Source: Vavraia culicis subsp. floridensis (lineage: Eukaryota > Microsporidia > Pleistophoridae). Taken from it: DNA of 64,000 bases. The notes under the pieces are model-generated. The model searched no databases. It was not told the origin of the DNA and was given only the letters and a program-made list of their open reading frames with translations. Every line of letters starts with the position of its first letter. The stretch's first letter is position 1. The stretch covers positions 30,639 through 94,638 of the forward strand of contig NW_007360623.1 in the NCBI RefSeq assembly GCF_000192795.1, written 5' to 3'. Shown piece by piece: positions 11,701 to 21,299 of the stretch. A program made the position numbers and the translations under genes.

Positions 11701-12041
11701 TCATAGTAGCTCGTGAGCTGCTCCTCATTTATCTCGTTGTGGCACAGCCTCGATCCCACCATCACAGGAAAGTAGCCGGCACTTTTGAGCTCGTCCCATC
11801 CACGTATACCATCGTTTACATGTACTTTTACGTGCATTCGTCCCCTGTAGCTGCGCATGCCCTCCACACAGTCGTTGGGCAGCAGTTTGGTTATGGTGTC
11901 GTCTGCTAGTACCGGTCTGTCGAACAGCACGTCTGTTACGGTTATTTGTATGTTGTTGATCTTTAGGGATGGTATTGTGCGTATTATGTGGGGGATTGAG
12001 GAGAGAAAGTCGTTGTATGCCAGGATGTGGTTCTTGTACAT
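8745..12041 (-). CDS. RPA135: RNA polymerase I second largest subunit (RPA2/Rpa135)
   Basis: Beta-like catalytic subunit of RNA polymerase I, which transcribes rRNA genes in the nucleolus. The 1098 residues show ISHFESVNRGAFFAMLKTT, then FGFLCPVHTPDGAPCGL, DMEDAMVINKGAIERG (Mg-binding hybrid region) and GDKFCSRHGQKGVLS, in the family order. A C-terminal zinc ribbon (CEQC and CLCGC) precedes the end. The arginine-rich stretch in the fork and the PDG form fit Pol I better than Pol II or III. The start ATG is preceded by CCCC eight bases upstream on the minus strand. A low-complexity insertion of about 110 residues (567-677, rich in Asn, Lys, Glu, His) interrupts the region just before the active-site module; it is absent from ordinary family members. 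Confidence 0.92.
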   Translation of the reverse strand: MYKNHILAYNDFLSSIPHIIRTIPSLKINNIQITVTDVLFDRPVLADDTITKLLPNDCVEGMRSYRGRMHVKVHVNDGIRGWDELKSAGYFPVMVGSRLCHNEINEEQLTSYYDDVGDGLGEARGGYFVIDGFEKVVRFLIVPKRNFPFLIQRESFRAKNAMFTAKAVEYRSVYCEVGHVLYFHLMTDENVMMRFTLKRREYSVPVILVLKALKDVTDRQILDLLGVEGRFILDTGVTTANAQKMLGAKFASLGINVLDAILPHLRTYSDKFDLLILILRRLRDEEYDDMDALSSQELFGVRQLFSGLLRDKLEEGLEVLRYVLTESEGTNEGRSKKKESGKMRDELAKANNTPNDSGSGSKVVLTANDVLKKLRFNVAKRAEHFLATGNLILRTNDLLQTTGLAVLAERINTYRFISHFESVNRGAFFAMLKTTSVRALRPESFGFLCPVHTPDGAPCGLIVHMAMDAIVGRDEELRVKGCLVGSRRLVVDGRVVGYVDDRFSEYLRRRRRAEGLKIEIVDRKGAVYVFGGAGRLMRKVLDGGVEVYVGVMEQVDAVVLNECEKGEMEIRDCENRNGEYGAKTTRSKGNTVNAHDYRYKNNENMHKREYINEKNLSYRNGANTHELGRKDEEQSHKKGEYVHKQDVKDSGHNEALNSTANRVALDQHNAAAHTSQYLKMPVYRERPNARFFSYVASTIPFSDYNQSPRNMYQCQMAKQAMAYPTFAYERRTDSKFYVLNNMQRPLIGTFLSALLGTNVYIAVLSYTSYDMEDAMVINKGAIERGLFDGYVYITKVVERTDGVVLPDVGELLMDGSVLYVKDGESVKYTGECARVHRVRVTDTLAIITLRVRRSPQIGDKFCSRHGQKGVLSYRYRAVDLPFNEHGMVPDLIINPHAFPSRMTVGMMMEMLAGTVAVVKGERYACPPFKEYGRAHTHEYFCEQLQALGLNYYGNETLYSGVTGQPLQARVFTGMCYYQRLRHMVSDKWQVRSVGPVQAQTRQPIKGRKKGGGVRFGEMERDALIAHGCAYLLSDRLMECSDKTAFEYCEQCKTFLFARNGECLCGCKRVKVVYLPYVFKYLCTELLGMNIFVEVDVGL

Positions 12042-12764
12042 TTTGTGGGGATGGAGCGGTACAAAAAAAGAAGAATGGACGATTTGTGCGCGGGATGGGG
12101 TAGGTAAGGGATTGTTGCGTGAGAATGGGCCTAACAGCTGATTTAACGATTTTGGGAATGGCTTTAAATAAATTTAAGAATGTATCCAAAGTACAAATAC
12201 ACATTTTGCCGTACCTGTTTGTGCTACCGTTAGAGATCGCTTGTTGTTCTATTTTTATTCCTATGATAGCTAAATTAGCATCGTTTATAGAACGGAACAA
12301 GGTTCTGTTGCCTACTTGTCGTATCCCTGTTCATGTATTGGAGCGAGTGCTAGTTGGTTAAGAACAGACTTTCATTACGGTACGATCTTTGGAAAGCTTT
12401 GAAGGCAGATAGGTTTTTGGTGTTCGGTGACCTGAGTGTTGGCGCTGAGAAAACGTTGTGTTCCTTCTCCTTTCTGCTTCTATACCAGACATATTTGTGG
12501 CAAACGAATGCAAATTAATTCTATTTTCGTTACAACATTACGAATAAGACTTTCTTTTTCGGTGCATCATGTCACATTTTCCGTTGCTTTTACCTGTCTT
12601 GCATTTTTCGATATATTACCGGTTCAAGACTTAACTGCTATCCAAAAATCGTACCATTTGTATCGTTTCTATGGTTGAGCGAAGTGTTGTTCTGCACAAA
12701 CGGAGTAACAAACAGTTCCTAATTTTTTATTTTGTGCAAAATCATTATTCATTCATTCAATAGA
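12042..12764. other. Upstream region of RPA135
   Basis: About 700 bases upstream of the divergent RPA135 start. The minus strand carries CCCC next to the start. No gene recognised. Confidence 0.5.
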
Positions 12765-13086
12765 TAAAAAGACAGCTCAAAAGCTGATTGGTCAGTTAGA
12801 TGGTAATAAATTATTTGACCCGTTGAAAAAAAAAATTTTGTTCCAAGCATTTACACTGAATGAAGAGCAAAAGCTGTTCTAAAACTCATTTTTTCTGAGA
12901 CGCATTTAGTCATCATTTACTTACAATATTAAAATTACATGATCAACAAATGGAAGTTAAGTTATTAACGCCTGCCAAAAGATCCTAGACAAGAGAAAAA
13001 ACATAACACGACATATAGAAGAAGGAAACATCATTTAATGGGTAGTGCAGCTTTACTCGTTTTATAAACGGAAATAGCGCAGCTAG
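12765..13086 (+). mobile_element. Non-autonomous Helitron-like element, copy B
   Basis: The best-preserved short copy. It starts TAAAAAGACAGCTC and runs 322 bp to a hairpin, CGTTTTATAAACG, at 13058-13070, then GAAATAGCGCAG and CTAG at 13083-13086. Hairpin, short spacer and CTRR is the Helitron 3' end, and the next base is T as expected at an A/T target. It aligns with the copies at 419 and 21011-21299 over much of their length, including a shared block TTTAATGGGTAGTGCAGCTT before the hairpin. No coding capacity. Confidence 0.75.
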
Positions 13087-13831
13087 TGCGGAATAAAAAT
13101 TTTTATTTTTTTCTTCAAACTTACCGACAGCTTTCACAGCCGTTTTCGAATAATATTGATAATTTTGGGTAGATTATCAAAATGTTTTAGATTTATGACT
13201 GTTTTCATCTATCACGGCATATTGTGAGATCATAGGCTACCCATAAAAGTCATAGGGAACAAACCGTGTCATCAATAGCAATGCTGCATAAAATTCTTTA
13301 AATACAGCTGTTCTAACAATTTTGCGTTTATAATGACTAATTCAGTATTTATTACAAAAATTAAAATTTATAAGGATGTTTCCTAAAATGCATTAATACC
13401 GGATTGGCCATTAAATACGACGCTCAAGAAAGGACCCCTGGCAACGAAGAGAGCACTGTGCGCGATTTGGTATGTATTAGCGCGCTACGGTTAGATAGGG
13501 ACATGTACGGGGAGCGGGTGCTTAGTAACGTGTAGAGGTGATCTACACATGTATTAGAAATGGTTGGTAATTAATGATATATCGAACAGCAACGGGTAGA
13601 TCCGTTCTAATGGGTGTAAAAGTGGTGATCGATAGAGGATGCTTTGGACAGGAACTGGAAAGACTGTTCTGAGTGGGCATCACAGATCAGATGCTGCCCT
13701 TTTGCCAGCATCATGAAATGATTCGGACGAGCGTGGCAGCCGGCTTTGATCCGATAAAGCGGTAAAATGCTGCCGTAGACATGGCAAGCATCCAGAACAC
13801 GTGCTAAAATGACAGGTCTAGTTTAATTGCT
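13087..13831. other. Intergenic, no gene seen
   Basis: AT-rich sequence between the Helitron-like element and the 3' end of the transporter gene. No motif or frame that I can support. Confidence 0.5.
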
Positions 13832-15085
13832 CTAGCTGGTCCATCGCACTGAAAGTGCCACCAAGTACAAAACAATGGACGATCCTAAATACAGGTACAT
13901 CTTTTGGTTTGCGTTCATCTTCTTCCATCTGCTGAAATAGCTGATACCAATATGAATGCCGCTGGAAATGGTGAGATTGATGCCAAGTAATGTCGGAAGA
14001 TGCGGTGCTTTGTTAAATCCTGAATGTGTAAGCATTAGCAGCGTGTTGGAAAGTGTGGCACCAAATACATAACATAAATAGGACGAGATGAGCGTGGACG
14101 TATAACCCATGAGGAAGGTGGCTACGATGGAAAGCAGAACAAGAAACAGTGAGATGTATGCAAGAGTGCTTGTTTCGTAGCGTCTCCTGGTGAGCAGAGT
14201 GGAGAACAGCACAGATACTATCTTGGCGATGCCGTCTACGTAACCGAAAATGAGCTTTTCTTCGTCGTATTTTGGATCGTATTTTATGGGCATTACGAGC
14301 GAGAGCGCTTTGATGAACAGAAATATCAGCGCACGGAAGGGCAGCAAGGCGTAGTACAGCACTCTGCCGATTACGTTGCTTGCCAGATTTGTATTTTTTC
14401 GCCGTTCTATGAAAATGTTGGCTGAGTAGAACGCAAACGATATGTAAATGGTTGATGCGATGATGTTGAGCACGCTGAAAAATACGTAATTGCGGGTGAA
14501 CGAGTCACGCGTAAGCACGCGTGCAGTAGTGAACAGCGTATTCTCTGCTTTTTTCACCGTTCCGGTGAGAAAGAATGCCGTGGCCAGACAGCATGTGGTT
14601 GACAATATGGACAGGATGAGCGCGGGCGAGTACTCCGACGAGGCAAAGAACAGGTCCTGACCGATCCACGACGAGAGAATGCTGCTCACGCGTTTTATCA
14701 CATTGAACGTGCTGTACGTTTTCTCTCTTGATCCGCCCTCTGCATACAGCATGCCCTTCGTTAGCAGGCTGAGACTCGAGCTTGCGCCATGCATGCACGT
14801 AATCAGAACGAGCGGAGCGACCCGACCGTTCGGTATGATGAAGAAACATGCAAGGAAGATCAGATCAAGGACCGTGTCCCAGATCAAAATGTTTTTTTCG
14901 CCGAAGTGCTCAACGAATAGCGGACCAACAAGACTGGCCAAAAAGCCGGAAATGAAGAAGAACGGAATGACACTGTTGTGGAACGAAGTGTTCTTAATCT
15001 GCTTCTTCTCCACGAAGAAAGGCGTGATGAACGGTGTAATTGGTGAGAAAGTGCGTAGCGCATGGAATACAAAAATTTTTCTCAT
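13832..15085 (-). CDS. Folate/thiamine carrier-like membrane transporter (SLC19 type)
   Basis: Polytopic membrane protein of 417 residues with about 11-12 hydrophobic segments. The N-terminal half has the reduced-folate-carrier layout: a first segment with FITPFF, a second with a GPLFVEHFGEKN loop, and a fifth with SSWIGQDLFFAS. A hydrophilic, lysine-containing loop splits two six-helix halves (around residue 265-285). Such carriers import folates or thiamine; microsporidia salvage metabolites from the host. The start is supported by CCC about eight bases before the ATG. Its neighbours give no pathway context. It could instead be another major-facilitator branch; the membrane transporter call is secure, the substrate is not. 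Confidence 0.68.
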   Translation of the reverse strand: MRKIFVFHALRTFSPITPFITPFFVEKKQIKNTSFHNSVIPFFFISGFLASLVGPLFVEHFGEKNILIWDTVLDLIFLACFFIIPNGRVAPLVLITCMHGASSSLSLLTKGMLYAEGGSREKTYSTFNVIKRVSSILSSWIGQDLFFASSEYSPALILSILSTTCCLATAFFLTGTVKKAENTLFTTARVLTRDSFTRNYVFFSVLNIIASTIYISFAFYSANIFIERRKNTNLASNVIGRVLYYALLPFRALIFLFIKALSLVMPIKYDPKYDEEKLIFGYVDGIAKIVSVLFSTLLTRRRYETSTLAYISLFLVLLSIVATFLMGYTSTLISSYLCYVFGATLSNTLLMLTHSGFNKAPHLPTLLGINLTISSGIHIGISYFSRWKKMNANQKMYLYLGSSIVLYLVALSVRWTS

Positions 15086-16806
15086 TCTTACGGGAGTCCT
15101 TATTTTTAAAATTTTTGTTCTTTTATCAGTTTGTAGTTAATTTATCATCGAACAAAGATGAGAAAGAGGATTGAGCGTGGCACGGTGATAATTAATTTAT
15201 TATCGAACAAGGAAGAAAGGATGAGTGCGTAATGGAATGCGCACGATGAAACGTTTGAGATATGATTTTGTAGATGAGAGAAAAATGATAATTAAAGCGT
15301 AATTACGTGATAAATTGGGTGTGAGCCGTAGTTGTGATGAACGGATCATTTTTAGAGAGAATGAATGCTGTTGTCACCCACTGGACATTTCCTAGCAAAC
15401 CACTGTTTGTGCTCAGCTGCCGCACCACGGCTCATAGCACATTTTAGCGATCAGATTTGTACAACGTGCCCTTCGCATCTCATCCACATCCTTGTAAAGC
15501 ACACGGTGCCAAAGCATTTTTTACTAAAAGCACGTTTTTTTATTTGCTGTGCACTGCGCACTGAGTGGTATGTTCCAAAACATGCAGATTGATCGCAAAA
15601 GATAAAGTACAGCATTCTGATAAATTCACAATTAAACATCAAACGCTCACCAACCGATGCCCTGCTGAAACGGTGCGTAAATTTGGTACCCGCTCAGCTG
15701 ATGCCTGCCGGCTCAGCAACATACCCTTACGAGTGTGATCATCCATAGAACTGTGAATGATGGAACAGCAGTGATTGAGGTAGGAGACCCTCAGGATTAG
15801 TGATCGTATTTAAATTAATTTATAGTTTATTTAAAATGAATATTTAACTGCTGATATTTACGAAGTAATGTAGCGACGTATTCTACCATGGTGTAATTAC
15901 GTTCATTTTCTTTTACAACGAACTAACGCGTTGTACGTTTTGTTGCCGAAATGAATTTATCGTACGATATATGCATTGAGCTGCTAGTAAACTTATTTGC
16001 AGTGTTGTGAGAGCATTGAGGTAGAGGTAAATTTATTGGTTTTGTTTTGGCGCTGCTACTCTATTTCTTGGCTTTAAAAATTATTTACTTATCTTCTTAC
16101 GCGGCAGTGTTATCCGGACGAACAATAGCGGAGTGTCAGAACGAATCATGAAATGTTAAATGCGATCGCGGGTACAGGCGTGCAAATTGAGAAGGTTAGA
16201 TTGGAAAGCGATCGTTTCTGTGGCATAGAGAAAATACTTGAACATGGCACACGAACGTATTTCTAACCAATTAGCAGGCTATACATGAAGGTGTTCATAA
16301 ATATGTGCAAAATACGGTTCAAGATCAAAGTTTGATCTAGATACCTTAAAAATGGGGAGCGTGGCAGGGGCCAAACACAAATTTTCTATTTAACCTATGT
16401 TTATTCGCTTCTTGGTGATCTACACGTTCTTCCCAACGGGACATATTACCATGTAAAAATTGTTGAGCATCTTCCGATGTGTGCAGGTACTGCCAGTGCT
16501 TGTAAAAAGCATTTTTTAATGTCTACCACCACAAACAACAACCTCTGTTCAACGATTTATCATACCACCAGCACTCCCTCATTGTATTCTTCAATTTGCT
16601 CACCTCTGATTCCTCAGCTGCACCGCAACTACCCTCAAAACGTCTGATAACCGGTCATTTGCAGTAAATCAGGACGTGGTGTACGTTCCATTTCCTGGCA
16701 CTAATGCATTCACATGCTGATTGCACAGTTTTCTTCACCCAAAGAGGCTCGGTAGTGCATCCTCATGATGGCTGTGTAGGCAGCAAAAAAGTGCGATTTA
16801 GAGCAT
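15086..16806. other. Intergenic between divergent genes
   Basis: About 1.7 kb between the transporter and CDK7 starts, so it must hold promoters for both. Near 15140 and 15193 the element ATTTATCATCGAACAA / ATTTATTATCGAACAA recurs, a possible small repeat. No gene or RNA recognised. Confidence 0.45.
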
Positions 16807-16811
16807 CCCCT
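16807..16811 (+). promoter_or_regulatory. C-rich start motif of CDK7
   Basis: CCCCT immediately precedes the ATG at 16812. The frame is open to an ATG at 16704, but the 36 extra residues have no kinase similarity, so 16812 is the likely start. Confidence 0.65.
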
Positions 16812-17780
16812 ATGCTGAGCTACATAAGGCAAAAAAAATTGGGCGAGGGCACGTATGCCGTGGTATACCTCGCTCAAATGGTGGAATCAAAGGGCCCGCA
16901 CAAAATTTTGAAGGACGCCTCTGGCACAAAGGGCGTATCGATGGTAGCCATCAAAAAAATAAAGCACTACAGCAGCACCACGGGCATAGATCTGAGCACC
17001 ATACGAGAGATAAAAAACATGCAAAGGATACGGAGCAAATATGTGCTCACACTCTTTGAAGTGTTCTTCCACAACAACTGCGTAAATATGGCGTTGGAAT
17101 ATGCACCATACAACCTGGAAGAGATCGTCAAAAACAAAAAGCTTGTGATAATGCCAAGTGACATAAAAGCTATCATGCTCATGGTGATGAAGGGCGTGTA
17201 CGCCATACATCGCAAATTCATTGTACATCGCGACCTCAAGCCGAATAACATTCTTTTGGACGCGAATGGCATCGTGAAAATAGCAGATTTTGGTTTGTCG
17301 CGAGATTTGAGCGATAATATGACGAGCTACGTGGTCACGAGGTGGTATCGTGCGCCCGAATTGCTGTATGGCGCTAGGATCTACGGGTTCAACGTTGATA
17401 TGTGGTCAATCGGCTGCATATTTGCCGAGCTTTTTCTACGAGTTCCGTTTTTTGCGGGCGAAAACGATCTCAATCAGCTCGATGTTATCTTCAGAGCGCT
17501 TGGAACACCAACCGAACACGAGTGGCCGGGCATGTCCACCCTGTCAAACTTTGTTAAACTGCCGTCATATCCCAGGGTGCCGCTGAAAACTATCTTTACG
17601 GGTGCTAGCGACGATGCAATTGAGTTACTCGAGAAGATGCTCGTGTTAGAACCACAGAAAAGGATAAGCAGCTATAACGCGCTTAAGCATGCGTACTTCA
17701 GTAACGGAGATAAGCCTACTCTGCCAAAGAATCTGATTATGTCGCTCAAAACGACCACCGAAGAATCGGATGGATCGTAG
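16812..17780 (+). CDS. KIN28: Cyclin-dependent kinase 7 / Kin28 (TFIIH kinase)
   Basis: Serine/threonine kinase of 322 residues that in other eukaryotes phosphorylates the RNA polymerase II tail as part of TFIIH. The glycine loop GEGTYAVVYLAQ, the catalytic lysine in VAIKKI, LSTIREIKNM replacing the PSTAIRE helix, HRDLKPNNILL, DFGLSRD and VVTRWYRAPELL are all intact. The activation segment retains a threonine (NMTSYVVTRW) in the place of the CAK site. The family-specific ADIWS/DMWSIGCIFAEL and RALGTPTEHEWPGM blocks fit CDK7 rather than CDK1 or CDK8. Length is normal. All catalytic residues are present, so it should be active. Confidence 0.92.
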   Translation: MLSYIRQKKLGEGTYAVVYLAQMVESKGPHKILKDASGTKGVSMVAIKKIKHYSSTTGIDLSTIREIKNMQRIRSKYVLTLFEVFFHNNCVNMALEYAPYNLEEIVKNKKLVIMPSDIKAIMLMVMKGVYAIHRKFIVHRDLKPNNILLDANGIVKIADFGLSRDLSDNMTSYVVTRWYRAPELLYGARIYGFNVDMWSIGCIFAELFLRVPFFAGENDLNQLDVIFRALGTPTEHEWPGMSTLSNFVKLPSYPRVPLKTIFTGASDDAIELLEKMLVLEPQKRISSYNALKHAYFSNGDKPTLPKNLIMSLKTTTEESDGS

Positions 17781-18281
17781 TATCTACGTAAACACGTATT
17801 TTCAGTGTTTGCCTGCATTTTCATCCTTCTAATTAAAGACATTTTGTATTTTTGGGTGGCATTCTTGTGAAATGTCAATTCAATCCAATATTAGAACAAA
17901 TTTACAGCCCTGTCAAGATTATAAATTTTGTTCACACCAAATGCAGTTTGCTCGGCGACTAAAAGTTGCATCTTTCGCAGTGCGATCAAGACGGTGGACA
18001 GAAAGATTGGGCGTAAAAATATTTTGGCCCCAGCTCAGCTTGGAAAACCAACAAAATCGAAATGCATCAAGTAAAGATCGCGTTATCGACCACATTTGTC
18101 GTAAATACTTACAATGTCAACATGAAGTAGAGGGTCCTCCTTAAACAGCGGTGGTAAAATGTTTTATCTGTGTAAATGACATGACAAAAAACATAATCTG
18201 TAAATTCAAGTAAAAACACCTGCAACAACGCGAATTCCACGTCTAAACCGTGAGTAAGGCGATTAGCACTTTTATAGACTT
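17781..18281. other. Intergenic between convergent genes
   Basis: 500 bases between the CDK7 stop and the stop of the minus-strand acidic protein. A 90-codon plus-strand frame at 17872-18144 has an ATG but no recognisable content or start motif; I leave it out. Confidence 0.45.
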
Positions 18282-19292
18282 TTAATTAGTAGGGTTAGAG
18301 GGTATATCCGATCGATTAACAGTCGTAGTTAGCCTTCGATTCTTTTTAGCTCGATTCCTCAGTTCCGGCCGGTTTTCCTCCGAATCTTTTGGCGGTGCAC
18401 TTACTGTTCCATCATCTATTTCCATCGCTTCGATGGGCGCGTCCGATGTCGTGTCGCCTTGCTGTTCACCTTCTCCAAACACACCATTCTTTCTTGACAG
18501 AAACACGTCGTATCCCCCATGATCTAACATAGCACTCTCATGAGTACCATCTCTCATGCTCGGATTTAAAGAGCCTGTCTGGTCTGTTAATGTATCATTA
18601 TTTAGATCGGGGTTTTCATCGTCTTCTTGTTGCAACTTTTGACCGTCTTCGGTTTTTAGAATGGTGTGATGTCGACCATCAGAACCACGACGGATCCTTA
18701 AATGCTGTTCGCTGTTCTTTTCTTGGCAGGTATCGTTCTGATGAGCAGATGAGTCTTGTACATTGCTATCAGTTTGTTCTTGCTCGTCAACCTCCTCTTC
18801 AACCGAATCTAATGTTTCTCTTGGTTCCACGCTTGATGGTTTGTTATCAAGTTCTGTCGTATCATCTTGATTTTTGATATTTTCTCCTTTCCCAAACTGC
18901 CGATAGCCATCCATAATTCGATTTCCGATATATCCCACGCCTCTGTGGAACGAATCCTTTAAATATGACAGGCGACCATGCATTTCACCCGTAACACCAG
19001 TACTTCTCGGTTCAACAATTGTTTCTGCATCGGCTGACGGATGCTCTTCATCAACTGTGTCATCAACTTTATCATCAACTGCGTCATCAACTTTATCATC
19101 AACCGTATCATAACCACCATCATTGTAACCAAGCTCATCACGATCCACTTGTAATCGATCTACCGACCCTTGAACCTCAACATGATTAGTTAGCCCACTG
19201 TTCTGAGCGTTAGGTTTTGGTGCTGCAGTTACTTTATCGTAAAATAAGTAGGCGGTAACCACCAAAGCTGCGCAGAATATCACAAAATACAT
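18282..19292 (-). CDS. Acidic, membrane-anchored or secreted protein, 336 aa
   Basis: I recognise no family. Residues 1-18 form a strong hydrophobic segment followed by Asp-Lys, which can act as a signal peptide or signal anchor. The rest is hydrophilic, very rich in Asp, Glu, Asn and Ser, with a short imperfect repeat DDKVDDAVDDKVDDTVDEE near residues 62-82, and ends in a basic stretch (about 315-325). It looks disordered. CCC touches the start ATG, which supports a real gene. A role at the spore wall, plasma membrane or host interface is possible but unproven. Confidence 0.75.
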   Translation of the reverse strand: MYFVIFCAALVVTAYLFYDKVTAAPKPNAQNSGLTNHVEVQGSVDRLQVDRDELGYNDGGYDTVDDKVDDAVDDKVDDTVDEEHPSADAETIVEPRSTGVTGEMHGRLSYLKDSFHRGVGYIGNRIMDGYRQFGKGENIKNQDDTTELDNKPSSVEPRETLDSVEEEVDEQEQTDSNVQDSSAHQNDTCQEKNSEQHLRIRRGSDGRHHTILKTEDGQKLQQEDDENPDLNNDTLTDQTGSLNPSMRDGTHESAMLDHGGYDVFLSRKNGVFGEGEQQGDTTSDAPIEAMEIDDGTVSAPPKDSEENRPELRNRAKKNRRLTTTVNRSDIPSNPTN

Positions 19293-21010
19293 GGGAAGAC
19301 CGATGCATTCTTCTTATATACTAAAATTATTTAACGCTTCTCAATAAGGTAATCGTAGGAATTGATGGAAATGACAGAACAATCGCGGTATCGTTCATAT
19401 TTGTTGGAACTAAAGCGTAGTGTCGTATCTACCGTTCAACAAAACGTTAAACCGCGAAAAGCAGATGAAATTGTTCCAAGATTTTTAACATTAAATGGCA
19501 AATCAGAGTAACACAGCGTACCATTCACATAAACATGTGATTATACGTTTAACGTGTATTCTGCGATCATATTGCTATGTTTAAAGTGTATGTTCTGCAG
19601 AGATACATAGATTTTTGGATGATCCTAAAAAGGGCCTTTACCTTTTTAGACTTGGCCTCGAAAAGCATTCCATTACAATTCATCTTTCATAACAAAGCAT
19701 ACAAACCGTTCCATCATTTGTTCAATTTTTCACTGTAAGCCATACAAAAACATTTCAATATCCGCTCCACTCCCGTTTCCATAACAAAAAATATAATTAG
19801 CAATAATACACCGTAACTTTACCTAAAAAGCATGTCATAAAATAGCACAAATATATCTATCAGTATGATACACGTTCATAAGCACATGTGCTGGTGATAA
19901 TATATAATAAATTTACTACCAAGTGAGAAATAAACCAATTTATTAACTACCATTCAATTTACTGTCAACTAACCTGTACGGGCACAACAAGTACGTAAAT
20001 GAAACAAATGCAGCAACCGCAAATAGATATTTGTTATTACGATCTATTTTAGAACGGATATGCGTTGTATGAGATGCGTGTCACCAAAAATTATAAATAT
20101 TTGTTATTACGATCTATTTTAGAACATTTAATTCTTTCCACTATAAAGGACATAAACCTTTGCTCCACATCTTTGCTACCACCCACAACAGTAACAAACC
20201 ATGCTATAATACCATTTGCTAATCATTGTGCTAGTAGTGAATGATTTTGTTGCTGCTCACGCATCAAACAACCATTAACCATTTTCAAATTTTAGTAAAT
20301 TTTAGCAAATTGCACCAACTGAGTGTTTTATTCACTGTAAGATGTAACAGCGTGGTAAGTCAATTATTAGCTTGCACAGGTACCACGGCTTTAATAACAG
20401 TTGATCGATCAGGCCGGTCTTCCTGGTAGCATTGAAGTATCAAACCGTGTACCTGGTGTTCCTTAGCAGTAGAAGTGTGTATTACGTTGGTTAATTAAAT
20501 GCTACTAGCGTTCTACCGTGTATCACAGGTAGGAATGTGCTAGCATGCTTTTGTTATCCGTTCCACAACAAATCGGCACCCTATTCGTACATGGTAATTA
20601 TGTTAGCCGCACAAACTATCAATTCCGCATTTCATACCGTATCGATAGACTGTTCAAATAGACTGTTTAAATGCCCGCCGCACCAAACGAAATGTACCTT
20701 CAAGCTTAATTTACACACTCTCACTTCAGAGTATCGCTCATATTCGTACAAAATACTCGTTCCATCAAAAATTAAAGTGTGAGAATGTGGTAAAGCAATT
20801 TAACAATTTTGATAATTTATGGAAAGTAAGAGCACGCCAGACGAATTTAATGTAATTGGTAGTTAAAAGGTAGGAGACCGTTCCACACACAAAGCAACCA
20901 AATTTGTATGCCAGAGTCGCATCTGGGCAGAGACACACCAACAGTTCTGTTCATAAGAATTACTTCCCTCAACACATGAACGATAAAACGTTAATAATTT
21001 TATTAAATAC
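19293..21010. other. Gene-poor AT-rich stretch
   Basis: No supportable gene in 1.7 kb. It holds a pair of 29-bp direct repeats (listed separately) and short frames without start motifs. Confidence 0.5.
20027..20125 (+). repeat. 29-bp direct repeat, 70-bp spacing
   Basis: The 29-base sequence beginning ATATTTGTTATTACGATC and ending TTTTAGAAC occurs at 20027-20055 and again, identical, at 20097-20125. The spacer between them is unrelated to either copy. Confidence 0.9.
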
Positions 21011-21299
21011 AAACTGCGCTGCTTCTGTTTATAAAACAGAGCAGAATTCGAGCACCCATTAAATAATGCTTCTTCTCTTAATTGCCTGTGCTACTTCACG
21101 TGTTTTGGATCTTTCAGTTGGGGCCAAAACATTAATTTCGGTTTGATAACCACGTAATTGCCGTGTTATGTTGTGGCTGAGCGTGGACAAGAAAGAACAA
21201 GCTGAACCCATCGTAAACTCTTTGTGTTACACAACGGTACGAAATAAAACTTTGATTTTTCTCCTCTGCTGAGCAATCAGCTTTCGAGTTGTCTTTTTA
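21011..21299 (-). mobile_element. Non-autonomous Helitron-like element, copy E
   Basis: Read on the minus strand, it opens TAAAAAGACAACTCGAAAGC at 21299, matching the left ends at 12765, 31801 and 62440. It closes with the hairpin CTGTTTTATAAACAG (21025-21039), then AAGCAGCGCAG, the same 3' arrangement as copies A and B. The CTRR end is degraded to GTTT. The 289-bp length matches copy A, and internal blocks such as CAATTACGTGGTTA align with AAATTACGTGATTA in copy A. Confidence 0.65.

Noticed and set aside
17872..18144. 90-codon plus-strand frame
   Set aside because: No recognisable domain and no start motif; length is within chance for this base composition.
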